From: RUG11867 sp964553435
GTDB taxonomy: Bacteria; Bacillota_I; Bacilli_A; RF39; UBA660
Direction of reading: 5' to 3'
Length of the DNA stretch: 13,412 nucleotides
NCBI GenBank assembly: GCA_964553435.1
Contig: CAZKKM010000046.1
Span: 1-13,412, forward strand
Below the pieces are notes generated by a model. It did no database searches. It was not told the origin of the DNA and saw only the letters and a program-made list of their open reading frames with translations. This document shows, piece after piece, positions 6,315-13,412 of this stretch; the stretch's first letter is position 1; every line of letters begins with the position of its first letter. Position numbers and translations under genes: made by a program.

Positions 6315-7346
6315 ATGAAAAAGTTTAAGTTTTTAACGATCATTTTGGCAATTTTACTTGTTTGTGGATGTGGAAAAACAAAATCGACGAACATCATAGA
6401 AAAATTTAAAGATAAAGTCAACAGTACGAAGAGTTATCAAGTAGTCGGATCGATGGAAATTGTGTCGAATGAGGAGACTTTTACATACGATGTCAATGTG
6501 GATTATAAATACGATGAGTTCTATAAAGTCACACTTCTCAATAAGACGAACAATCATGAGCAAGTCATTCTCAAAGATGGAGAAGCAGTTTATGTCGTCA
6601 CTCCGGCACTGAACAAAAGTTTCAAATTCCAAAGTGAGTGGCCCGATAATTCTAGTCAGAGTTATTTGTTGAAGTCTCTTTTAAAGGATATCGAAGCGAC
6701 AGAAAATCCTATAGTAGATGAGAATGATGATTATTATATAGTAAATGCAAATGTCAATTATCCTAACAACAATAGCCTCAAGACAGAAAAAATATACTTC
6801 GACAAAAATGGAGAATTGAAAGAAGTGCAAGTTCTCAATAAAGACGGGAATGCCATAATCAGAATGAAGTTCAATTCGGTAAAATATTCGGTCAAGTTCG
6901 AAGATGACAATTTCTCTTTGGATAAGCTCATCACCAAATGTGAGGAAGACGAAGAAGCTTGCAAGAACACAGGGACAACCGAGACCGGTGGTACTCGCGA
7001 TGTAGTATATCCATTGTATTTGCCTGAAGATACTCATCTATCGACGAAGGATACAGTCGCGACCGATGTCGGTGACAGAGTGATCATGACATATGCAGGT
7101 GCCAAACCGTTCATGATCATCGAAGAAGCGACGAAAGCATCGAAAGAAATGGAAATAACGAGTGTCTATGGTGATCCATTGTTCTTGAGTACGGCCGTCG
7201 CTGCGGCGGGAGAGAATTCGTTGGAATGGCAGAGTAACAATACGAACTACTATATAACGAGTTCCTATTTAACTCAAGACGAAATGAGGACGATTGCCGA
7301 GTCTTTGAATACAGCCTCTGTCGTCGAAATACAAAATGTCAAATAA
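6315..7346 (+). CDS. Two-domain lipoprotein: LolA/GerS-like plus DUF4367-like
   Basis: 343 residues, ATG seven bases after AAAGGA. A signal peptide (basic KKFKF, hydrophobic TIILAILL) ends in the lipobox VCGC, so Cys19 should be lipidated and the protein anchored outside the membrane. Residues of about 25-205 have the LolA/DUF2092 look, with strand patterns such as YQVVGSMEI and an IYFDKNGELKEVQV strand pair; this fold binds lipid or peptidoglycan-associated partners, as in C. difficile GerS. A linker rich in Glu and Thr carries Cys209 and Cys216, which could form a disulphide. Residues 232-343 begin YPLYLPEDTHL and end in an SYLTQDEMRTIAESL helix, the pattern of DUF4367 and RseB/MucB C-terminal domains. 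Possible roles include envelope sensing or a germination-type chaperone; both are inferred. TATAAT at 6288-6293 has no good -35. Confidence 0.82.
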   Translation: MKKFKFLTIILAILLVCGCGKTKSTNIIEKFKDKVNSTKSYQVVGSMEIVSNEETFTYDVNVDYKYDEFYKVTLLNKTNNHEQVILKDGEAVYVVTPALNKSFKFQSEWPDNSSQSYLLKSLLKDIEATENPIVDENDDYYIVNANVNYPNNNSLKTEKIYFDKNGELKEVQVLNKDGNAIIRMKFNSVKYSVKFEDDNFSLDKLITKCEEDEEACKNTGTTETGGTRDVVYPLYLPEDTHLSTKDTVATDVGDRVIMTYAGAKPFMIIEEATKASKEMEITSVYGDPLFLSTAVAAAGENSLEWQSNNTNYYITSSYLTQDEMRTIAESLNTASVVEIQNVK

Positions 7347-7368
7347 TCATAATAACTGAGTGTTCTAA

Positions 7369-7413
7369 AAAAAGAAAGATGTGATTCCTGAGCGATCATC
7401 TTCTTTTTCTTTT
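7369..7413 (+). terminator. Hairpin terminator after the lipoprotein gene
   Basis: AAAAAG-A-AAGATG (7369-7381) pairs with CATCTTCTTTTT (7397-7408), giving about 11-12 pairs with one bulged A. A 15-base loop lies between the arms, and the T-rich right arm continues as CTTTT. It lies 22 bases after the stop. Confidence 0.6.
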
Positions 7414-7457
7414 GTAAATTGATGAGAATCTTTTTTTGAAGATTCGCTTATCCAATG

Positions 7458-7492
7458 TTTACTTTTGGCCGTCATTAATATATAATTATAAT
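7458..7492 (+). promoter_or_regulatory. Overlapping promoter elements upstream of the five-helix membrane protein
   Basis: Two TATAAT hexamers overlap within 7481-7492 (7481-7486 and 7487-7492). TTTACT (7458-7463) is 17 bases before the first and TTGGCC (7465-7470) 16 before the second; each matches four of six. They lie inside the apparent upstream part of the frame and immediately before GGAG (7498-7501), so they support the GTG start at 7511. Confidence 0.6.
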
Positions 7493-7510
7493 GAAACGGA
7501 GTCGATAAGT

Positions 7511-9094
7511 GTGATACTAAAAAAGCCTTATGCCTTTCTAATCAAAAACTTCAGATTGATTCACTTGATTCTCACAGGGTTGATGGGATATCTTTTCTTT
7601 CGAACATTCAATCTTCACGACTTTTTTAGTCGATATGTGACGAATGTTTATGCGACTTTGGGCGATGCCATACCGAGCAATTATATCACAATTTTTATGT
7701 TTCTCGTCGTCATTGCAATAATCGTTTTCTCGTTGGCAATGTATTTGCTGATGAAGAAAAAAGATAAGCCCAAGAATCTTTACATAGGATTGAGCACTTA
7801 TTATATTCTATATTTTATAGGTTTAATCGCCTACTTTGTTCTTTTCAAATCGATGGAGACCAGCCAGCTGACGATTCGAAATGCGATGATCATAAGAGAT
7901 GTAACTTTGATCATAATGGCTCCTCAATTGGTTTTGCTGGCACTCAGTTTGATAAGAGCAGTCGGATTTGACATAAAAAAATTCAACTTCTCAAAGGATT
8001 TGAAAGAGTTAGATATCGCCGAAGAAGATAACGAAGAATTCGAATTCGTGTTGGGGGTCGACTCTTATAAGTATTTTCGTTATTTGAGAAGAAGAGTGAG
8101 AGAATTCAAATATTACATATTGGAGAACAAGTTCATGTTCACCATCTTGATGGGCTTGACTTGCAGTGTGTTGACAATACTGACAATTTTGAATTTTACG
8201 GTATACAACAAAACATACAATAAAAATCAGCGCATAAATGCAAACAATCTGACTTTGCAAGTGACCGATTCGTATCTCACAAATATAGATTATAAAGGTG
8301 AAATCATAGCTGAGGACAAGTATTTTGTCGTCGTCAACATATCTTTTACCAATTCGAGTGGTTATTCTACTGTCCTCAATTTGCCAAGTTATGTTCTCGA
8401 GACGAAGTCGGGAGGAGTAATTCCAACTTTGACGAGAAACACCCATTTTGTCGATTTCGGGGCAGGATATGCCAAAGAAAAAATCGAGAACAACAAATCG
8501 GCAAATTACATCTTGGTGTACGAAATCGACAAGAGGGATGTCGCGAACAAGTATACTTTGAGAATAATCGATGAAGTGGAATACAAGGCTGGGACGATGA
8601 ATTCGAAAGAGAAGAAGGTTTCGTTGAGACCTCTCAAATATATCGACCAAGAAGAAGTTGGAACATACGAGACAGAAGAGCCAATTTTGATGCACGGTTC
8701 TATCTTAGGTAATACATCTTTCACAGTCAATACTTACGAGTTTTCAAATAAAGTTACTTACAAGTACGAGGCTTGTATCAGGTCTAACTGTCATAATGTG
8801 ACCGATGTCGTGACGGCCGATGTGGCCAAAGCAAAAAAGCTGTTGGTTCTCAAAGGAAGTTTGAATCTCGACAATAACTCCAGATTTTCTCGCAATGCGA
8901 AGTTATCGATGTCTTTCTTCGAAGCTTTTGCTCAGATAAAGTACGACGATAAAATTGCCCCCGTAATAGATGCTACTCCACGTTCCATAAGTGAACAGTA
9001 CATTTTGCAGGTAGACGAGAAGGTCGCGAAGGCAAAAAGTATCGAATTGATTTTTACGATACGCAACAAAGAATACATTTTGAAATTGAAATGA
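7511..9094 (+). CDS. Five-helix membrane protein with large extracytoplasmic domain
   Basis: 527 residues from GTG at 7511, nine bases after GGAG. An upstream in-frame TTG at 7436 has no ribosome site and would place the promoter inside the gene. Hydrophobic segments lie at about 16-30, 57-80, 89-111, 130-147 and 208-227. The basic KKKDKPK between helices 2 and 3 and the acidic-then-basic loop 148-207 (EEDNEEFEF, RYLRRRVREF) are cytoplasmic by the positive-inside rule, leaving residues 230-527 outside. That part is strand-rich, with LTLQVTDSYLTNIDYKG and VVVNISFTNSSG resembling the DUF4352/immunoglobulin-like folds of Gram-positive surface proteins. Cys422 and Cys427 could form a small disulphide loop. 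It is convergent with gerQ. I do not recognise a function; a sensor or a scaffold for envelope assembly is possible. Confidence 0.78.
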   Translation: MILKKPYAFLIKNFRLIHLILTGLMGYLFFRTFNLHDFFSRYVTNVYATLGDAIPSNYITIFMFLVVIAIIVFSLAMYLLMKKKDKPKNLYIGLSTYYILYFIGLIAYFVLFKSMETSQLTIRNAMIIRDVTLIIMAPQLVLLALSLIRAVGFDIKKFNFSKDLKELDIAEEDNEEFEFVLGVDSYKYFRYLRRRVREFKYYILENKFMFTILMGLTCSVLTILTILNFTVYNKTYNKNQRINANNLTLQVTDSYLTNIDYKGEIIAEDKYFVVVNISFTNSSGYSTVLNLPSYVLETKSGGVIPTLTRNTHFVDFGAGYAKEKIENNKSANYILVYEIDKRDVANKYTLRIIDEVEYKAGTMNSKEKKVSLRPLKYIDQEEVGTYETEEPILMHGSILGNTSFTVNTYEFSNKVTYKYEACIRSNCHNVTDVVTADVAKAKKLLVLKGSLNLDNNSRFSRNAKLSMSFFEAFAQIKYDDKIAPVIDATPRSISEQYILQVDEKVAKAKSIELIFTIRNKEYILKLK

Positions 9095-9106
9095 GAAATA
9101 CGCAAA

Positions 9107-9133
9107 AACCACCGAAAATGGTGGTTCTTTTTT
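9107..9133. terminator. Bidirectional terminator between the membrane protein gene and gerQ
   Basis: AACCACC (9107-9113) pairs perfectly with GGTGGTT (9120-9126) around a six-base loop. On the plus strand it is followed by C and six Ts; on the minus strand by a run of five Ts (As at 9104-9108). It lies within 40 bases of both stops and serves both convergent genes. Confidence 0.92.
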
Positions 9134-9503
9134 ATTGTCTTTTTTTTAGTTCACTAGGTCGATATATTATCTTTTCATCGAATTCGACGTAATCCAAGTA
9201 TATCATGGGAATCAAAATCCAACGACCGTCGTCAAGACTCATGACCAAGTGGTCGCGACCGGCTTGTTCGATGGTGCCATCGAAAATTTTATCTTTCCAG
9301 TTGACCGAATCGGGGAAGGAGATGTACACCTTTGCATGACTGCCTCGATTCAGTCTCAAGATGTTTTCGATATAACTTTGCTCCATGGGCAGTGTGTTAT
9401 TCGCATCGTCGACATTTACAATGTTCGATGTATAGTTGTTCATCGGTGGCATGTTCCCTTCTTCAGTGGGAAAAGTGGGGTTCTGATAATAAGTTCCGTT
9501 CAA
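9132..9503 (-). CDS. gerQ: Spore coat protein GerQ
   Basis: 123 residues. The central and C-terminal part is a clear GerQ (YwdL) domain: LPMEQSYIENILRLNRG (about residues 39-55), then AKVYISFP, a W-K-x-K-IFDGTIEQAGRDHLV segment, and LIPMIYLDYVEFDEKI. In Bacillus, GerQ sits in the inner spore coat, is needed to localise the cortex hydrolase CwlJ, and is cross-linked by transglutaminase Tgl through N-terminal lysines. AAGAGGTGA overlaps a possible GTG start at 9512, leaving it no spacer, and is well placed for TTG at 9503, which I prefer; with that start no lysine remains in the variable N-terminal 35 residues. The N-terminus (Asn, Pro, Met-rich) is shorter than in B. subtilis. It is divergent from clpC. 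No clear sigma-E promoter was found. Confidence 0.92.
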   Translation of the reverse strand: MNGTYYQNPTFPTEEGNMPPMNNYTSNIVNVDDANNTLPMEQSYIENILRLNRGSHAKVYISFPDSVNWKDKIFDGTIEQAGRDHLVMSLDDGRWILIPMIYLDYVEFDEKIIYRPSELKKRQ

Positions 9504-9601
9504 TTTACTCACCTCTTTACAATAATATTCATGTCATCTCCAAAATAAGACTTATTTTTTACATTCGAACATTTAAAATAGTAGGCGGAAGGGAGATTTA
9601 T

Positions 9602-11725
9602 ATGCAAAACAATTTCGATTTGGAAGTAAAAAAGATTTTGAAGCAGGCAGAGAACGAGATGTTCAATCTCAATCATCCGTATGTCGGAAGTGAGCACATG
9701 CTATTGGCGATTTTGAAGATAAGTTCTCTCAAAGATATGCTCGGGGAGTACGCATTGACGTACGAAGAGTTCAAAAGAGAACTCATTTCCATCGTCGGTA
9801 CTTCGCATGTGAAAAGTGAGCTCGCCTTGTATACACCTCTTTTGAAGAGGATAATTGCCGATGCAATCGAAGAGGCGGAAGAGTCAAATAAGGGAATCGT
9901 AAAGCCAGAGCATCTGCTCATCGGAATGCTCGAAGAAGGAGAAGGAGTCGGCATCAGAATACTCATGAACATGGGTATAGATTTAGAAGGGGTGTATAAC
10001 GAGTTGGTACATAAAAATGTGTCGACGAGAAAATCGAAAACATCGACTTTGATGGAAGTAGGGAAGTTATTAAATGCTAAGAGCGATGAGCATATTTACA
10101 AAAGAGAGAAGGAGATAGCTTCTGTCGTCGAAATACTCTTGAGAAAAAATAAGAATAATCCTCTTTTGTTGGGGGAAGCAGGAGTGGGGAAAACGGCAAT
10201 CGTAGAGGAGTTTGCGAGACGCATCGAAGAAGGAAAAGTTCCGGATGTGCTCGCAAATTATAAAGTGGTCGAACTCGATACGGGAAGTCTGATTTCGGGA
10301 ACCCGTTACAGAGGGGAGTTTGAAGATAGACTCAACAAGATAATAAAAGAGGTCATCGCCGAAGGGAATGTCATATTGTTCATAGATGAAATTCATACTT
10401 TAGTCAATTGCGGAGGTGCGGAGGGCGCTATCGACGCGGCGAACATTTTGAAGCCTTACATGGCACGTGGATCTTTGAAGATCATAGGAGCGACGACTTT
10501 GAAAGAGTATAAAGCTACTATATATAAGGATAAGGCTCTCGATAGAAGATTTCAGATAGTCACGGTGGAGGAACCATCTTTGAAGGATACGGAATACATT
10601 TTGAAAGGAATAAAAGCTAATTACGAAGCTCATCATAACGTCATCATTTCGGACGAGAATATTTCCGATATATTGAAGTTGTCCGACAAGTATATCTTCA
10701 ACAGATATAATCCGGATAAAGCTATAGATATATTGGATTCTGTATGTGCTCACGTGCAACTGTTGAGACCAAACAGGAAAAATGCTCTATCGGAGTTACA
10801 TCGAAAGAAAGAAAAATTTTTGCAAAACAAGAAATATAAAGAAGCTTTGGAAATCGAGCTGCGTATCAAGGATATGACCGGGAGCACGAACAAGATAGAA
10901 ATAACTAAAGATGACATATTGAAAGTTGTCGAATATCGGGCAAATATTCCGGTGTTGGATACTTGGAGCGATAATATTGTCAAACTGCCAGGAATCATCA
11001 AAAAACATGTCTACGGACAAGATGCGGCAATCGACAAGATATGCGAAGCATTGAGCGAGAAGTATTTGGTCGACAATTCGAAACCTCTATCGATATTGTT
11101 GGAGGGACCTTCTGGAGTGGGCAAAACTTTTCTTGCCAAGGAGGTCGCGAACAATTTATTCGGAACCAAACAGTTCATCAGATTGGACATGAGTGAGCTG
11201 GCGAGCGAAACTTCCATTCACAGGTTGTTGGGGTCTCCACAAGGGTATGTCGGATACGAAGAAGAATGTCTCTTGTCAAAGTTGAGAGATTATCCGTATT
11301 CGCTAATCTTGTTGGATGAGGTCGAAAAGGCTTCACCGAAAGTCCGATCACTGTTTTTAGAGATTTTGGAAAATGGATCTGTGATGAACAACAAAGGCGA
11401 GCTGCTCCATTTCGAAAATGCGACTATCATAATGACTTCGAATACTTATACTACTGGAGTCATAGGATTTAACGGAACGGCAAAAGAGGAGAAAGATAGT
11501 TCGTTCGACGAATTTAAGATACGATTGGATACGGTCATAACACTCGAAAAAGTGGATATCGATTCGGCAAAACGGTACATCAAAAGAGAAAGTGACAATT
11601 TGCATCTTTTACCTGAAGATATAGATGCACTGATCGAAAAGGCTAAAATCGATATGCAGGGTTTCAGGGGTATTCAGAAAGAATTGAACAAGTATAAAAT
11701 TAGTAAACTTCTCTCAAAAGTATAG
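9602..11725 (+). CDS. clpC: ClpC-like Clp protease ATPase subunit, compact
   Basis: 707 residues, ATG seven bases after GGAAGGGAG; the open frame upstream is antisense to gerQ and not real. Order: two Clp_N repeats (about 3-40 and 80-136); AAA1 with Walker A GEAGVGKT (Lys197), a TRYRGEFEDRL pore region, Walker B FIDE (Asp262, Glu263) and arginine finger pair LDRRF (315-316); a short middle domain (about 385-430) with one UVR-like KKYKEALEIELRIKD helix; AAA2 with GPSGVGKT (Lys508), LLDEVEKA (Asp572, Glu573), VIGF loop (621-623), Arg641 and sensor-2 Arg689. The IGF loop predicts docking to ClpP, so it should unfold substrates for degradation. It is about 100 residues shorter than ordinary ClpC (about 810), mainly in linkers and the C-terminal small domain. 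No CtsR-type operator or mcsAB genes are nearby; a specialised ClpC paralogue is possible. Confidence 0.88.
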   Translation: MQNNFDLEVKKILKQAENEMFNLNHPYVGSEHMLLAILKISSLKDMLGEYALTYEEFKRELISIVGTSHVKSELALYTPLLKRIIADAIEEAEESNKGIVKPEHLLIGMLEEGEGVGIRILMNMGIDLEGVYNELVHKNVSTRKSKTSTLMEVGKLLNAKSDEHIYKREKEIASVVEILLRKNKNNPLLLGEAGVGKTAIVEEFARRIEEGKVPDVLANYKVVELDTGSLISGTRYRGEFEDRLNKIIKEVIAEGNVILFIDEIHTLVNCGGAEGAIDAANILKPYMARGSLKIIGATTLKEYKATIYKDKALDRRFQIVTVEEPSLKDTEYILKGIKANYEAHHNVIISDENISDILKLSDKYIFNRYNPDKAIDILDSVCAHVQLLRPNRKNALSELHRKKEKFLQNKKYKEALEIELRIKDMTGSTNKIEITKDDILKVVEYRANIPVLDTWSDNIVKLPGIIKKHVYGQDAAIDKICEALSEKYLVDNSKPLSILLEGPSGVGKTFLAKEVANNLFGTKQFIRLDMSELASETSIHRLLGSPQGYVGYEEECLLSKLRDYPYSLILLDEVEKASPKVRSLFLEILENGSVMNNKGELLHFENATIIMTSNTYTTGVIGFNGTAKEEKDSSFDEFKIRLDTVITLEKVDIDSAKRYIKRESDNLHLLPEDIDALIEKAKIDMQGFRGIQKELNKYKISKLLSKV

Positions 11726-11743
11726 TAATACACATGTCGTTTG

Positions 11744-11764
11744 TGGTAAAATCGTCTTGGAGGG
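11744..11764 (+). promoter_or_regulatory. Extended -10 element and ribosome site before cysS
   Basis: TGGTAAAAT (11744-11752) fits an extended -10 (TGn plus five of six); no good -35 is seen, and the upstream bases overlap the clpC stop. GGAGGG (11759-11764) is eight bases before the ATG at 11773 and decides that start. cysS may therefore have its own weak promoter besides read-through from clpC. Confidence 0.45.
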
Positions 11765-11772
11765 ACAGTATC

Positions 11773-13176
11773 ATGAAATTATACAACACATTGTCACATA
11801 AGATAGAAGAGTTCATACCGAATACACCGGAGGTTGTGAAGATGTATACTTGTGGACCGACCGTTTATCATTATGCACATATCGGCAATTTGCGCACTTA
11901 CATTTCAGAAGATGTCTTAGAGAAGACCTTGAAGTACGTGGGTTACTATGTGCAAAGGGCGATGAACATAACCGATGTCGGGCATCTCACGAGCGATTCG
12001 GATTCGGGGACAGATAAGATGGTCGACAGTGCCATCGCCGAGAATAAGTCGGTCTTGGAGATTGCAGAATATTATACCGAAGAATTTTTCAAAGATTGTA
12101 GAAAATTGAACATCAGAAAACCAGATGTCGTGACGAAGGCTACCGACAATGTGGATTTTTATATCGAGATAATAAAAGTGCTTTTAGAGAAAGGATATGC
12201 TTACGAGTCTAATGGTAACATCTATTTCGATATCACGAAGTTGGACGATTATTATAAACTTACTAATCACAAAGCGGATGAGATGGTCGTCGGAGTGCGA
12301 GAAGGTGTCGAAGAAGATACCGGTAAGAGAAATCAGGGAGATTTCGTCCTGTGGTTTACGAAGAGTAAATTCCAAGATCAAGAGCTAAAATGGGATAGTC
12401 CGTTCGGGGTCGGTTACCCTGGATGGCACATAGAATGTACGGGAATCAGCATTGCAAAGCTGGGCGAGTATTTGGATATCCATTGTGGAGGTGTGGACAA
12501 CATTTTCCCACATCATACGAACGAAATAGCTCAATCTGAGAGTTATTTGGGACATAAGTGGTGTAATTACTGGGTTCACGGCGAACATCTGAATGTCAAG
12601 GATGCGAAAATGAGCAAAAGTCGAGGCAACATCATCACAGTGAGCACTCTTGTAGAAGAAGGATATAAACCTCTTTCGTATAGATATATGTGTCTCAATA
12701 GTCATTATAGAAAAATATTGGATTTCACTTTCGAATCGCTGAAAGCGAGTGAAAATGCCTATTTGAAGCTGTTAAATCGCATCTCACTGATAAAATCGGA
12801 TGGAGAATTTCAGGATGCGGCTTTCAAAGATTATAACGAGAAATTCATGGAAGCTTTGAAGGATGATTTGAATACGGCAAATGCTTTGACAGTTTTGTAC
12901 GATGTATTGAAGGACGATAGCCTTAATGGGGAAACGAAGTTGCAACTCATAAGATCTTTCGATAAAGTTTTAGGATTGGATCTCATAAGTGAATATCACG
13001 AGAAAGAGCATCCTCAGCATGAAGAAATCATGGCACTCATCGAGAAGCGCGCCGAATTTAAAAAAGAACATAAATTCACCGAAGCAGATGGTATCAGAGA
13101 AGAATTGGCATCGAGAGGAATAGAGTTAGTCGATACGCGTGAAGGAACGATTTATAAATTGAAAGATGCTGAATAA
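11773..13176 (+). CDS. cysS: Cysteinyl-tRNA synthetase
   Basis: 467 residues, the normal length. The enzyme joins cysteine to tRNA-Cys in the cytoplasm. The class I signature HIGN is at 36-39 within MYTCGPTVYHYAHIGN, and KMSKS is at 279-283 (DAKMSKSRGN). The zinc site typical of CysRS is complete: Cys27, Cys222 (GWHIECTGIS), His247 and Glu251 (FPHHTNEIAQSE). A DALR-type helical anticodon domain follows, and the C-terminal REELASRGIELVDTREGTIYKL-like ending is characteristic, including the final ASRGIELVDT turn. The frame is open upstream to 11734 but GGAGGG favours 11773. It starts 47 bases after clpC, too little for a T-box leader, and is closed by a strong terminator. In B. subtilis clpC and cysS are also in one chromosomal neighbourhood, though not adjacent. 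Confidence 0.96.
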   Translation: MKLYNTLSHKIEEFIPNTPEVVKMYTCGPTVYHYAHIGNLRTYISEDVLEKTLKYVGYYVQRAMNITDVGHLTSDSDSGTDKMVDSAIAENKSVLEIAEYYTEEFFKDCRKLNIRKPDVVTKATDNVDFYIEIIKVLLEKGYAYESNGNIYFDITKLDDYYKLTNHKADEMVVGVREGVEEDTGKRNQGDFVLWFTKSKFQDQELKWDSPFGVGYPGWHIECTGISIAKLGEYLDIHCGGVDNIFPHHTNEIAQSESYLGHKWCNYWVHGEHLNVKDAKMSKSRGNIITVSTLVEEGYKPLSYRYMCLNSHYRKILDFTFESLKASENAYLKLLNRISLIKSDGEFQDAAFKDYNEKFMEALKDDLNTANALTVLYDVLKDDSLNGETKLQLIRSFDKVLGLDLISEYHEKEHPQHEEIMALIEKRAEFKKEHKFTEADGIREELASRGIELVDTREGTIYKLKDAE

Positions 13177-13182
13177 ATGTGA

Positions 13183-13213
13183 AAAAAGCCGAATACAAGT
13201 TGATCGGCTTTTT
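13183..13213 (+). terminator. Rho-independent terminator of cysS
   Basis: AAAAAGCCGA (13183-13192) pairs perfectly with TCGGCTTTTT (13204-13213) around an 11-base loop, seven bases after the stop; further Ts follow at 13216-13220. The A-run on the left arm would also let it work on the minus strand. Confidence 0.92.
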
Positions 13214-13316
13214 AGTTTTTAAAAAGTGCACATTTGAAATGAAGTGTCATTAGATGATCGATGTTAAGCGAAATCTAAAATGTTCTTTCTTCAATTATGC
13301 TATGTTCATAAATGTT

Positions 13317-13346
13317 TAGACATCTAGGGATATAGCATCATATAAT
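13317..13346 (+). promoter_or_regulatory. Candidate promoter for a feature beyond the right edge
   Basis: TAGACA (13317-13322, five of six) and a perfect TATAAT (13341-13346) are 18 bases apart. Initiation is expected near 13353. A frame starting GTG at 13369 (V-I-D-E-D-V-K-E-K-L-S-S-R-C) stays open to the window end but lacks a ribosome site, so the transcribed feature cannot be named. Confidence 0.4.
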
Positions 13347-13412
13347 AAAGTTGTATCTATCATTTTAGGTGATCGATGAGGATGTTAAAGAAAAGCTAAG
13401 TTCGAGATGTCC

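Noticed and set aside
8009..8695. 228-codon minus-strand frame opposite the five-helix membrane protein
   Set aside because: Composition is that of a shadow frame (many Ile, Phe, Ser, His, Arg from reversed codons), with no ribosome site and no recognisable domain.
9332..9601. Long N-terminal extension of the ClpC-like gene, and a 99-codon plus-strand frame at 9249-9548
   Set aside because: Both are antisense to gerQ, show no Clp similarity, and ATG 9602 has a strong ribosome site directly followed by a normal Clp_N domain.
11734..11772. ATG at 11734 as the cysS start
   Set aside because: It lies nine bases after the clpC stop without a ribosome site, while GGAGGG and the normal CysRS N-terminus fit 11773.
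11726..11772. T-box or other cysteine-responsive leader before cysS
   Set aside because: Only 47 bases separate clpC and cysS, far too few for a T-box.
1..13412. tRNA or rRNA genes
   Set aside because: I saw no cloverleaf with a TTCGAATC-like T-arm and no rRNA-like conserved blocks on either strand.

Overview
The window looks like a chromosomal segment of a low-GC Gram-positive (Firmicutes/Bacillota) bacterium. It opens with the end of an elongation factor Tu gene and closes with cysteinyl-tRNA synthetase. It carries a recognisable spore-coat gene (gerQ), so the organism probably sporulates or descends from sporulators. TGG encodes Trp and TGA is used as a normal stop (ends of the genes at 4409, 4678 and 9094), which argues against the Mycoplasma code. 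Several strong sigma-A-like promoters are visible, some with extended -10 elements.

Layout. 1-306: 3' end of tuf, followed by a clean UUCG-loop terminator. 307-1010: a decayed gap holding three 23-bp direct repeats (possibly an IS21-type insertion-sequence end) and the orphaned C-terminal tail of a probable DUF4143-type AAA ATPase. 1085-4409: two tandem paralogous membrane-anchored proteins, each with an HExxH zinc-peptidase motif and a downstream Glu, each with its own promoter, followed by a small DUF1653 gene. 4784-7346: a basic histone-H1-like tail joined to a two-helix membrane hairpin, a four-helix membrane protein with an outside loop, and a two-domain lipoprotein (LolA-like plus DUF4367-like), probably one transcription unit closed by a hairpin. 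7511-9094: a five-helix membrane protein with a large outside domain. 9132-9503 on the minus strand: gerQ, convergent with the previous gene across a shared bidirectional terminator. 9602-11725: a compact ClpC-like Clp ATPase. 11773-13176: cysS with its terminator. The last 200 bases hold a promoter-like pair but no complete gene.

How the genes fit together. Most of the uncharacterised products between tuf and clpC are membrane or envelope proteins: two predicted extracytoplasmic metallopeptidases, two multi-helix proteins with outside domains, a lipoprotein and a membrane hairpin with a polycationic tail. This clustering, next to gerQ and a Clp unfoldase, suggests an envelope-associated and possibly sporulation-associated neighbourhood; that link is inference. 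The tandem HExxH paralogues are the best candidate for an undescribed protein family. Several apparent long reading frames begin too far upstream; promoter and ribosome-site positions place the real starts at 1085, 4436, 7511 (GTG), 9503 (TTG, minus strand), 9602 and 11773.
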